Assembly: GCA_949130495.1 (NCBI GenBank) | Contig: OX422220.1 | Span: 122,883,810 to 122,947,809, forward strand | Direction of reading: 5' to 3' | Origin: Sambucus nigra | Lineage: Eukaryota; Streptophyta; Magnoliopsida; Dipsacales; Adoxaceae | DNA length: 64,000 nucleotides | Shown: positions 1-8,686 of the stretch, piece after piece | Layout of the letters: each line of letters begins with the position of its first letter | Numbering within the stretch: position 1 is the first letter of the stretch | Position numbers and translations under genes: made by a program | Notes under the pieces: generated by a model | Seen by the model: the letters and a program-made list of their open reading frames with translations, nothing else | Told to the model about the DNA's origin: nothing | Databases searched by the model: none

Positions 1-1569
1 AAGTGGAGAATGTGCGTGGACTTCACAGACCTCAACAAGCATTGTCCCAAAGACAGCTTCCCTCTTCCCCGCATCGACCAGATGGTAGACGCTACCGCAG
101 GCCATGAGCTCATGAGTTTCATGGATGCCTACTCAGGGTATAACCAGATTTTCATGAACCCTGAGGACTCGGAGAGGACCGCCTTCATCACTGACAAGGG
201 GACATACTGTTACAGGGTCATGCCCTTTGGCCTAAAAAATGCGGGGGCAACGTACCAGCGCCTCGTAAACAAAATGTTCGAAGATCAAATTGGGAAGTCT
301 ATGGAGGTTTACGTAGATGACATGCTGACTAAGAGTCTGAAGGCAGAGGATCATGTGGCAGACCTGGAGAGGACCTTTAATACAATGGGCAAATACAAAA
401 TGAAGCTCAACCCGGCCAAGTGTGTCTTCGGGGTCAGAGCGGGGAAGTTCTTGGGGTTCATTGTCAATCAAAGAGGCATCGAGGACAATCCTGAAAAGAT
501 AAAGGCCCTTATTGAGATGAAGGCCCCCAAGTCCATTAAAGACGTTCAGAGGCTCACAGGGAGAGTGGCTGCCATGAACAGATTTGTGTCAAGGGCTACA
601 GACAGGTGCCTACCATTCTTCAAGATCCTCGGGAAGGCCTCCGAATGGAGCGAAGAGTGTGATGAGGCTTTCAAGGAGCTAAAATCATACTTAGGGTCTC
701 CCTTGCTGCTGTCACGACCCGTGCAGGGTGAACGACTTTACGTGTACCTGGCTGTCTCAGAGTCCGCTATCAGTGCAGCAATCGTAAGAGACGAAGACGG
801 GATACAAAAGCCTGTATATTTCAACAGCAAGGCACTCCAGGGGGCAGAGCAGAGATACCCGAGGATGGAAAAGTTAGCCTATGCCTTGATCCATGCCTCA
901 AGGAAGATGAAACCGTACTTCCAGTCCCATACTATGGTCATCCTTACTGACTCTCCTCTTAGACAGGTCCTACACAAGCCTGAAAAATCAGGAAGGCTAA
1001 TGACCTGGGCTATAGAGCTGGGGGAGTTTGACATTGTGTATCAGCCTAAGACAGCCATTAAGGGACAGGCCTTGGCAGACTTCGTGGCTGAGTTCACCTG
1101 GGAAAATGATGAAGCCGAGGGTGAGACCCTCGGGAAGGCAGATACAGAAAACAGACCCGCAGACACACCCGCAGATGTGGCTGAGACGAGCACCGCTAGA
1201 AGGAAAGTGACTGAAAACGAAAAGGGAAGATACATCTTTAGACAGGGGTCCCTCTCTGAGGGAAATTTTTCTGAAGAAAAGACTCCGTGGAGCCTCTTCG
1301 TTGACGGGTCCTCCTGTGATAGCGGAAGTGGTGCAGGACTGATACTATCAGCACCCGATGGCACAGACATCGAATACGCCCTGAGGTTCAGCTTCAAAGC
1401 CTCCAACAATGAGGCTGAATATGAGGCCTTAGTAGCAGGCCTCTGCTTGGCCAAGTCTCTTAATGTCGGCCAGATTTTGGTCCATAGTGATTCAAGGCTA
1501 GTCGTAAATCAGATACTAGGAGCCTACGAGGCCAAGGACGAGAGAATGGCTAGGTATCTTGACAAGTGA
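1..1569 (+). CDS. pol: Tat-1 pol, part 1: RT, RNase H and archaeal-type RNase H (5'-truncated by window)
   Basis: This copies retrotransposon RNA into DNA and removes the RNA strand. The frame is open from base 1, before the first ATG at 10, so the N-terminus lies outside the window. Counting from that ATG: RT palm motifs DAYSGYNQI (near residue 40) and YVDD (near 101, catalytic), then an RNase H-like domain at about 205-365 ending with ALADFVAEF. A low-complexity linker follows, then a second RNase H starting at LFVDGSS near 427 with NNEAEYEAL and HSDSRLV. The frame stops at 1567-1569 inside the conserved joint to integrase. The next part is open in another frame, overlapping by 4 bases, which fits loss of one base. 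I regard this as a recent disabling frameshift rather than programmed recoding, but cannot prove it. Confidence 0.93.
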   Translation, partial: KWRMCVDFTDLNKHCPKDSFPLPRIDQMVDATAGHELMSFMDAYSGYNQIFMNPEDSERTAFITDKGTYCYRVMPFGLKNAGATYQRLVNKMFEDQIGKSMEVYVDDMLTKSLKAEDHVADLERTFNTMGKYKMKLNPAKCVFGVRAGKFLGFIVNQRGIEDNPEKIKALIEMKAPKSIKDVQRLTGRVAAMNRFVSRATDRCLPFFKILGKASEWSEECDEAFKELKSYLGSPLLLSRPVQGERLYVYLAVSESAISAAIVRDEDGIQKPVYFNSKALQGAEQRYPRMEKLAYALIHASRKMKPYFQSHTMVILTDSPLRQVLHKPEKSGRLMTWAIELGEFDIVYQPKTAIKGQALADFVAEFTWENDEAEGETLGKADTENRPADTPADVAETSTARRKVTENEKGRYIFRQGSLSEGNFSEEKTPWSLFVDGSSCDSGSGAGLILSAPDGTDIEYALRFSFKASNNEAEYEALVAGLCLAKSLNVGQILVHSDSRLVVNQILGAYEAKDERMARYLDK

Positions 1570-2996
1570 GGTCATTGCTGAAAAACTTTAATGAAGTGAA
1601 ACTCAAGAGGATACCTAGGCTCGATAATGGTCGTGCTGACGCCCTTGCAAGGTTGGCCTCAGCTACTAGGACAGACATAAGGAGGACAGTCCCAGTGGAA
1701 ATCTTGCTACGACCAACTATCGAAGAGGACGAAGGAACACTTGGCATTTGCATGAATGTTTCTCAAGAACCTTCATGGATGGATCCTCTGATCAGATACA
1801 TTAAAGGAGGAGAGATGCCAGAAGCAAGTCAAGAGAGGAAGAAGCTGAGATACAGGGCTGCAAAGTTCACTGTCATCGGAGACACGCTGTACAAAAAGGG
1901 GTTTCTGCTCCCCTTACTTAGGTGTGTGCATCCTTCAGAAGTCCCTTCCATTTTGCAAGATGTGCATGAAGGGTCGTGCTCAAGCCACATTGGGGGTAGA
2001 TCCCTAGCGAAGAGGGTAATAACCCAGGGGTACTGGTGGCCGACCTTAGGAAAAGATGTTGCCGCATATGTTAAAAAGTGTGACAAATGCCAAAGATTTG
2101 CTACCATCCCTCACCAACCTCATCAGCCTCTTACCTCTGTTACATCCCCATGGCCGTTCGCAGTATGGGGGATTGACCTGGTAGGACCCTTACCGAGGGC
2201 AGTCAATAACTATCGGTTCCTCATCGTAGCAATTGACTACTTTTCAAAGTGGGTAGAGGCCGAACCGATGGTCACGATTACAGAGCAGAAGACCTTCCAG
2301 TTCATCTGGAAGAATGTGATATGCAGATATGGTCTACCCAACACCCTCATCTCGGATAACGGGACCCAGTTCAAGAATGCCTCACTGCAGAAGTACTGTG
2401 AGAGGGTAAGCATCAAACAATTTTTCTCCACCCCAGGCCGACCTCAGGCCAATGGGCAAACCGAAGTTATGAATAGGACAATCCTAGATGGGATTAAGAA
2501 GAGGCTTGAGGAGGCAAAAGGAAGATGGGTCGAGGAGTTATATGCAGTGTTGTGGGCATACAGGACGACAGTAAGGACCTCAACTGGGGAGACCCCCTTC
2601 ATGTTAGCTTATGGATCAGAAGCAGTCATCCCCACAGAGGTCAAGTTTCCCACTCATAGGGTCCAAATGTACGACCCCCAGGGAAATACGGAAGAGAGGA
2701 GACTTGACCTGGATTTGATTGAGGAAAGAAGGGAGGACGCTGAGATAAGGCAGGCTTCCTACCAGCAGAGGACCGCAAGGTTTTACAACCAGAGGGTGAA
2801 ACAGAGGCCAATCGCAGTGGGAGACTTGGTTCTCAAAAAGACTTTGCAGAAGCCCAATAAACTCCATCCTAATTGGCACGGCCCCTATAGGGTCACCGAT
2901 GAAGTTGTCCCTGGGACCTATAGACTAGAAAACCTAGAGGGGGAACCATTTTCCAACCCCTGGAATGCAGATCATTTGAAGAAATACTATCAGTAG
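1566..2996 (+). CDS. pol: Tat-1 pol, part 2: integrase
   Basis: Integrase inserts the cDNA into the host genome. The frame is shifted relative to the upstream RT part and opens at 1566 without a plausible independent start, so this is the tail of a broken polyprotein. Visible domains: end of the second RNase H linker (residues 1-60), HHCC zinc finger (HEGSCSSH near 133, CDKC near 174), and a DDE core with D in WGIDLVGP (near 202), D in LISDNGTQF (near 263) and E in GQTEVMN (near 300). The GPYRV segment and a WNADHLKKYYQ end are typical of Tat integrases. All three catalytic residues are present and the 476 codons are uninterrupted, so this half looks recently functional. Confidence 0.93.
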   Translation: MRSLLKNFNEVKLKRIPRLDNGRADALARLASATRTDIRRTVPVEILLRPTIEEDEGTLGICMNVSQEPSWMDPLIRYIKGGEMPEASQERKKLRYRAAKFTVIGDTLYKKGFLLPLLRCVHPSEVPSILQDVHEGSCSSHIGGRSLAKRVITQGYWWPTLGKDVAAYVKKCDKCQRFATIPHQPHQPLTSVTSPWPFAVWGIDLVGPLPRAVNNYRFLIVAIDYFSKWVEAEPMVTITEQKTFQFIWKNVICRYGLPNTLISDNGTQFKNASLQKYCERVSIKQFFSTPGRPQANGQTEVMNRTILDGIKKRLEEAKGRWVEELYAVLWAYRTTVRTSTGETPFMLAYGSEAVIPTEVKFPTHRVQMYDPQGNTEERRLDLDLIEERREDAEIRQASYQQRTARFYNQRVKQRPIAVGDLVLKKTLQKPNKLHPNWHGPYRVTDEVVPGTYRLENLEGEPFSNPWNADHLKKYYQ

Positions 2997-3117
2997 TGTT
3001 GTAAGGTCTTGAAAGGCCATAAATGTAATTAGGGTTGCTCCAACAGAACACTTGGAAAATTAATGAGAAATATCAGTGTATCCTTCATCCTATTGTCAGT
3101 CCTAGCATGCATGGGAA
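2997..3117 (+). other. Tat-1 3' untranslated spacer between pol stop and tandem array
   Basis: About 120 bases between the integrase stop and the first 102-bp repeat. No ORF or conserved element recognised. Confidence 0.5.
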
Positions 3118-4620
3118 GTTGATCTCTCGGCTATAATGGGGACCAGTGGAGGGGACGACCCCTCCACTCTCCTCAAAAAAGACGAGGGAAGACTAAATTA
3201 AAATCCATTAATTTGGTTAGTTGATCCCTCGGCTATAATGGGGACCAGTGGAGGGGACGACCCCTCCACTCTCCTCAAAAAAGACGAGGGAAGACTAAAT
3301 TAAAATCCATTAATTTGGAAAGTTGATCCCTCGGCTATAATGGGGACCAGTGGAGGGGACGACCCCTCCACTCTCCTCAAAAAAGACGAGGGAAGACTAA
3401 ATTAAAATCCATTAATTTGGTTAGTTGATCCCTCGGCTATAATGGGGACCAGTGGAGGGGACGACCCCTCCACTCTCCTCAAAAAAGACGAGGGAAGACT
3501 AAATTAAAATCCATTAATTTGGTTAGTTGATCCCTCGGCTATAATGGGGTCCAGTGGAGGGGATGACCCCTCCACTCTCCTCAAAAAAGACGAGGGAAGA
3601 CTAAATTAAAATCCATTAATTTGGAAAGTTGATCCCTCGGCTATAATGGGGACCAGTGGAGGGGACGACCCCTCCACTCTCCTCAAAAAAGACGAGGGAA
3701 GACTAAATTAAAATCCATTAATTTGGAAAGTTGATCCCTCGGCTATAATGGGGACCAGTGGAGGGGACGACCCCTCCACTCTCCTCAAAAAAGACGAGGG
3801 AAGACTAAATTAAAATCCATTAATTTGGTTAGTTGATCCCTCGGCTATAATGGGGACCAGTGGAGGGGACGACCCCTCCACTCTCCTCAAAAAAGACGAG
3901 GGAAGACTAAATTAAAATCCATTAATTTGGTTAGTTGATCCCTCGGCTATAATGGGGACCAGTGGAGGGGACGACCCCTCCACTCTCCTCAAAAAAGACG
4001 AGGGAAGACTAAATTAAAATCCATTAGTTTGGAAAGTTGATCCCTTGGTTATAATGGGGACCAGTGGAGGGGACGACCCCTCCACTCTCCTCAAAAAAGA
4101 CGAGGGAAGACTAAATTAAAATCCATTAATTTGGAAAGTTGATCCCTCGGCTATAATGGGGACCAGTGGAGGGGACGACCCCTCCACTCTCCTCAAAAAA
4201 GACGAGGGAAGACTAAATTAAAATCCATTAATTTGGAAAGTTGATCCCTCAGCTATAATGGGGATCAGTGGAGGGAACGACCCCTCCACTGTCCTCAAAA
4301 AAGACGAGGGAAGACTAAATTAAAAACCATTAATTTGGTTAATTGAACCCTCGGCTATAATGAGGATCTGTGGAGGGGACGACCCCACCACAGTGCTCAA
4401 GAAAGACGAGGGTAGACTTTGCTAAAAACCATTAATTTGGTTAATTGAACCCTCGGCTATAATGAGGATCTGTGGAGGGGACGACCCCACCACAGTCCTC
4501 AAGAAAGACGAGGGTAGACTTTGTTAAAAATCATTAATTTGGTTAATTGAACCCTCGGCTATAATGAGGATCAGTGGAGGGGACGACCCCACCACAGTCC
4601 TCAAGAAAGACGAGGGAAGG
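3118..4620 (+). repeat. 102-bp tandem array, 14 full units plus a partial fifteenth
   Basis: Units begin at 3118, 3220, 3322, 3424, 3526, 3628, 3730, 3832, 3934, 4036, 4138, 4240, 4342, 4444 and 4546, an exact 102-bp period. Units 1-11 are almost identical; units 12-15 are increasingly diverged. Each unit holds CCCTCGGCTATAATG, then a perfect inverted repeat (arm AGTGGAGGGG, loop ACGA, matching arm), a run CTCAAAAAAGACGAGGG, and an AT-rich end ATTAATTTGG. The array lies downstream of pol and downstream of the 3' end of the antisense gene. Tandem arrays in the 3' region of Tat elements are known and can seed satellite DNA. Confidence 0.97.
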
Positions 4621-4815
4621 GTTAGTATCATCATCGTCAACGAAGAAGCAAATTAGCAAGGAACAAACTATAACAGAATTAAATATGGAAGACAGCAGTT
4701 ATGGGAGACAGTTGTGAAAGGAAGAGACGATGGTATTAATATAAAGCATCAAGTGTTTTTATAAGGCCTTTGAACAAAAATGCAAAAATGAGGGTATAGG
4801 CTACAGACAACCACC
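4621..4815. other. Spacer between tandem array and end of the antisense gene
   Basis: About 195 bases of AT-rich sequence. It would hold the 3' untranslated region of the minus-strand gene. No clear poly(A) signal or terminator was identified. Confidence 0.4.
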
Positions 4816-7183
4816 CTAAGGAACGACATCAGAAGGAAGAGCCTCAACATCAACCGATGGGGTCTCTTCAGCAATCATGACTGGCCGATCCTCAGACGTG
4901 CCGACCCCCTCAACATGAACTTGGGACTCCACTTGCGACAGGGCTTCAGCAATCAAGGGATCATCCAGCTGAACCACCTCAAGAGATGGGCGGATGGATG
5001 ATATTGTGTCGGCAAACTTTAGGATGACCCACCGACAGGCCGTCCTAATCCCCCTCTCAAGATATTCAAGGCCGAAGCCCTGGAATTCGTCAGAGACCTT
5101 GTAAGCTTCAACAGCATCAGCCTCGGCTTTTTGGACAGCTGCTTCAAGGTCGGTCTTGTGTTTGGCCTCCATATTGGTTAAAGCCTCGTCCTTGCCCTTG
5201 ATCAACAAGTCCTTGTCCTTGATCAACAAGTCCTTAGCCTGCAGATCGGCATCATGTTGCTTCGTCAGCTCATCAAGGACTCTAGCATGCTCAGTCCTTG
5301 TGCTCTCCAGCTCGGCCCTAGCAGTGTCTAACTCTGTCCGTAGGTAAGCCTCTTGTTGAATGGCCCTCTCAGCTTCATGGAATTTATGTTGGTTCTCAGC
5401 CATCCAATTGGTGGCTGAGGTGAGGGCACAGACGGACTGCAAGAAAAAATGAACAAATGTCAAGAGGGGCTGAGGGAACAGTTAATGAAAGAATGAAATT
5501 AAAGGTCAAGACCAATACCTGAGCAAGGGAGTGCAGACCGAAGTCGTACACTTTAGCTGGAGGCATCTTTGCCAAGAACTCGAAGTCAGAGGCCGATGGT
5601 GCAGAGAACATCGAGGCCTTGGCCGCCCTCAAGTTTGCAATAAGGGATGAGGGGTCGGCCCTCAGATGGGACAGATTCTGAGACCAGAAGGCCCCCATGC
5701 TCGACGAAGAGGTCGTACCCTCAGAGGCATCGACCCTTGCCCTCGTCCTTGGATCAGGCCGATACTCAACAGGAGTCTCAGGCTCCTTCCTCTTGTGGCT
5801 ATCAGAGGTCGGCTCAACAACCGTCGGCCCTGAGGCCCTTGTCTTCATCGGAGCTTGTTGAGGCTCCTTCCCCTTCTTTTTTGACAAACCAGCATGCAGG
5901 CTTGGAGCAGTCATTTCCCAGAGGTAGTCTGGTGTACCTGCAGGACGATCTGATAAGAGGACGACATGTCAGAAAAGTTCAGAGATAAAGAGAGAACACT
6001 TCAAAAATAAGTAAAGAAGGGAAAATATTCAGTGTAACTCACATAGTTCTGTCAGAGGGCCGACCCTCAGACCAGCTTCTTTAAGGAATCGAGGGGTCAT
6101 CAAATCTTCGAACTTTGGGATCTCACCCTCTCTCCCTCGTCCCCTCAGATACTCAACGATGTCCTTCTCCTCCAGACTAAGGCCAGGGTCTGACCTGGCC
6201 CTCATTGAAGGGTTAGACCATCTTCTGGGTACCCTCGGACCCTCGGCCGTGACCTCCCACTCTCCAGAGATAAAGAAGAATCTCTTTTTCCAATCGTGGT
6301 TGGAAGTCTGTGCCACGTGGAGGAGTTTCTTCTCAGACCTCCTCGCCCCCAGATGGTAGTATCCAGGCTGTTTAGACGAGGAGGTTATATTGTAGCAGCC
6401 CAAGAATAGGTCGGCCGAGGGCTCGTCGGTGAAAGCATTCTTCCACAAGGAGATATAGCCCAGGATTGTCCTCCAAGAGTTGGGAGGAAGTTGAGAGGGA
6501 GCAACACCAAGGGCAGATAGGATATCTACGATGGCAGGATGCAGAGGGAACCTGACCCCAACCTTGAACATCTGTTCGTATACTGCAACCTCTCCCTCTG
6601 CACCCCCAAAGACCCTCTCGTCCTCAGAGGGAACCCTCATAGATACGGTGGGAGGAACACCATATGCATGCCTCCATATCAGGAGGTCTCGATCCCTAAC
6701 AGAGGAGATAAAGGACGAGGCGTGGGAAGTATCAACCTCATCATCTGTATCATCGTCCTCGTCCTCATCTCTCTCCCCCTCGTCACCTGCAGGAGGACCC
6801 TGGGGAAAAGCCACTTGGAAGGCGTGGGGAGACAGGGTTGTCACTGGGACAGCCTCAGAGGGGTCCATACCCTCGGCCTCTCGGCCTGGACTTAGGTCAG
6901 ACATCTCCCTCCTACCAGAAGTTTCAGCACCAGTTGGAGAGGATACTCTCTCGTCCATCTCACTTAGTTTGGTAGTCTCGGCTGGACGATGGGACGACCC
7001 ACAGGACTCAGAGGGTTCAGATGGTCTTATGGTGGCAAGAGGAATGGGAAAGATGGGTCGTACCCAATTAGGGTCGGCCTCTCGTCTCCTCTCTTCCTCT
7101 TCATCTATTCGTCTGATCTCTGCAAAGAGCTTTTCTCTCAGGGGTGGGAATTCAGACACTAGGTTGTAAAGCCTCCTAAGCAT
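4816..7183 (-). CDS. Tat-1 antisense accessory gene, three coding exons, about 730 aa, putative gypsy-type transposon domain plus coiled coil
   Basis: Coding exons on the minus strand are 7183-6043, 5949-5519 and 5436-4816. Introns are 5950-6042 (93 bp, GTGAGT...TCAG) and 5437-5518 (82 bp, GTATTG...TTGCAG). Joined, 1141+431+621 nt give one open frame of 731 codons including stop. Exon 1 begins MLRRLYNLV, has an acidic linker, then a block with GVRFPLHPAIVDIL, LPPNSWR and WKKRFFFISG. I recognise this as the plant 'putative gypsy type transposon' domain (Pfam family PF04195 from memory). Exon 3 encodes a long Glu/Lys/Ala-rich coiled coil with a repeated KDLLIK segment. Antisense extra ORFs are known in Tat elements (for example gene 23 of maize Grande); function is unknown. 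A C-terminal coiled coil suggests oligomerisation. No premature stop lies in the exons. Confidence 0.8.
5437..5518 (-). other. Intron 2 between coding exons of the Tat-1 antisense gene
   Basis: Donor CTCAG|GTATTGG and acceptor TTTTTTCTTGCAG|TC, with a pyrimidine tract before the acceptor. Phase 0 on both sides. It contains no coding domain, and its removal joins two frames that are both open. Confidence 0.75.
5950..6042 (-). other. Intron 1 between coding exons of the Tat-1 antisense gene
   Basis: Donor ACTAT|GTGAGTTAC and acceptor CTCTTATCAG|AT. Unspliced, the frame stops within the intron after CELH; spliced, a split TAT codon restores the frame into RPAGTPDYL and the next exon. Confidence 0.72.
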
Positions 7184-7196
7184 TAAAGGGAAGACC

Positions 7197-7448
7197 CTAC
7201 ACTTAGTTAATTATACTAGACTTGGCTAATTCAACCACAAACACTTGGGGGATGGACCAGGTTTGACTTTTGGATTAAACAAAGAACTCAAAGGTTTTCA
7301 CTCAAGAACACTCAAGAACATCCAAGAGCCAGTTACCGGAAAAGACACCGGAAAAGGTTATGGCACAACTTAAGGAAAATGGCTGCCTACGAGCCTAAAA
7401 AACAAACGAAAGTGAAAGAAAAAGAGAGCGCTGGATGAAAGAGGTTAC
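7197..7448 (-). other. Probable 5'UTR intron of the Tat-1 antisense gene
   Basis: Donor CGTCAG|GTAACC at 7448 and acceptor AAGTGTAG|GG at 7197, 13 bases before the ATG at 7183. The upstream exon (about 7449-7560) is pyrimidine-rich, as plant leaders often are. Leader introns commonly raise plant gene expression. Inferred from splice-like sequence only. Confidence 0.5.
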
Positions 7449-7586
7449 CTGACGAGGAGAGAATAAGAACGCTGCTAGGTCTGGAAGAATCGAAGGCTGC
7501 AAATGGCGATGTAGGCTGAAAATTCTAGAGAGAGAGGATGCTTAGGCGCGAAGAAGAAGAAGGAAGAAAGAGAGTTTGAAAGTTTC

Positions 7587-7593
7587 TTAAATA
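7587..7593 (-). promoter_or_regulatory. TATA box of the Tat-1 antisense gene
   Basis: Minus-strand TATTTAA about 140 bases upstream of the putative leader donor site and followed by a CT-rich leader. It lies inside the element, about 230 bases from the 3' LTR, so the antisense gene could be transcribed independently of the LTR promoter. Confidence 0.5.
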
Positions 7594-7807
7594 CCTTAGC
7601 AATGAGTGGGCCCATTGACCAAGGCAGGACCCAGCCCACGAGGAAGGCATCATTAGGGTGCAAGGACCCAAGCGCAGTGTGCAACCGTCATGCCTTGGAA
7701 ACTGGAACAGCAATGAGTACCTAACCAGGTGTCACTCACCTAACTGATCATACATGCATCTCATTTAAAAACACTATCCCTCAGCCATCTCAACAGCACC
7801 TATGGCT

Positions 7808-7820
7808 AAGGGCTGGGGGG
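7808..7820 (+). other. Polypurine tract of Tat-1
   Basis: AAGGGCTGGGGGG lies immediately before the TGATTGATAT start of the 3' LTR. This is where plus-strand DNA synthesis would be primed. The tract is broken by CT, but position and G-run fit. Confidence 0.75.
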
Positions 7821-7874
7821 TGATTGATATACCCGTTTATATCCTCGGCTTATATGAGGATCACCTCCACAACG

Positions 7875-8070
7875 GACGACCCTAAGAGGGGCCGACCCTT
7901 CACCAGGCCCCAGCTGGCCTTCACCGGGCCCAGACGACCCTACGAGGGGCCGACCCTTCCCCAGGCTCCAGACGACCATACGAGGGGCCGACCCTTCCCC
8001 AGGCTCCAGACGACCCTACGAGGGGCCGACCCTTCCCCAGGCTCCAGACGACCCTATGAGGGTACGACAG
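7875..8070 (+). repeat. 38-bp tandem array inside the Tat-1 LTR
   Basis: Units begin at 7931, 7969, 8007 and 8045, with a diverged unit before them from about 7875. The unit contains CAGACGACCCTACGAGGGG, CCGACCCTTCC and CCAGGCTC. The array lies upstream of the LTR TATA box and could be an enhancer-like block; that is inference. Confidence 0.9.
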
Positions 8071-8366
8071 TACGAGGCCAGAATTGGGCCAGGCTCACTA
8101 CCGGAAGAAACTTTTCCCTCGGCCTCGGCTCATAGGCCGAGGGTGATATCATGACGGCGCGTGGTTTAGGAGACGCGTGGAACAGTGCGCGTCAGGCTCA
8201 TATGACACGTGGCAGGCCGTTATAACAGAATCACACCCTCACGTGAGGGAATATTATGTCATCATTTGGCATCTACAGGTGTCAACAGGGAATTCGCTAG
8301 ATCATTATTCACATGCACCATGCTTACTTGGGGGGGGGGGGGGGGTACACTACGCCCCCCAAGACC

Positions 8367-8374
8367 TATATATA
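8367..8374 (+). promoter_or_regulatory. TATA box of the Tat-1 LTR
   Basis: TATATATA in the context GACCTATATATACTTGTC, in the right half of the LTR, about 20 bases after a G-run. It would drive genomic RNA synthesis from the 5' LTR copy. Confidence 0.55.
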
Positions 8375-8662
8375 CTTGTCACCTACAACCCTACAAGGGA
8401 TCGATCAATTAACTGTAGCCCTAGCTAAAACTCTGCTTGTACACACAGTAGAGAGAGAGAGGGTTATGTGCATTGTATCCAAGGCCATTAGTGCCCGTAC
8501 TTAGTGGATCACACACTCACAGTGGATGTAGGCCAATTTGGCTGAACCACTATATATCATTGTCTAATTTCCTCTTATACTCATCCCCTTCTATACACTT
8601 ACATACTTATATACTTGCATCTCTATGGCTGCTACTGCTCGAGCTCACTATCACTTATCTGG

Positions 8663-8683
8663 TGATGCTAAATCTTAGCATCA
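8663..8683 (+). other. Hairpin at the right end of the Tat-1 LTR
   Basis: TGATGCTAA, 3-nt spacer ATC, then TTAGCATCA: a perfect 9-bp stem ending three bases before the inferred LTR end. Confidence 0.6.
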
Positions 8684-8686
8684 TCA

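Larger units (their letters stand above)
1..8686 (+). mobile_element. Tat-1: Ty3/gypsy Tat-lineage retrotransposon, 3' part
   Basis: The element enters the window inside its RT domain, so 5' LTR, gag and protease are not seen. Order on the plus strand: RT, RNase H, a second RNase H, integrase, a 102-bp tandem array, an antisense spliced gene, a polypurine tract and a 3' LTR. The second RNase H between the first one and integrase is the known hallmark of the Tat group (Ogre, Retand, Grande relatives). Additional ORFs and tandem repeats between integrase and the 3' LTR are also known for this group. No TSD can be tested because the 5' end lies outside the window. Confidence 0.92.
7821..8686 (+). 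repeat. 3' LTR of Tat-1, about 866 bp
   Basis: Starts TGATTGATAT right after the polypurine tract and probably ends ...CATCATCA at 8686. A TATA box CTATATATA lies near 8367. The LTR contains a 38-bp tandem array, a run of about 17 G at 8331-8347 and a terminal hairpin. The right boundary is inferred from the TG...CA rule; the 5' LTR is not available for comparison, so the end could be shifted by a few bases. Confidence 0.72.

Noticed and set aside
3118..4620. CRISPR array
   Set aside because: Units are contiguous 102-bp tandem repeats without unique spacers, in a plant retrotransposon.
6531..7169. Plus-strand frame of 212 codons opposite the Tat-1 antisense gene
   Set aside because: Ser-rich low-complexity shadow of the acidic linker on the minus strand; no splice or start support.
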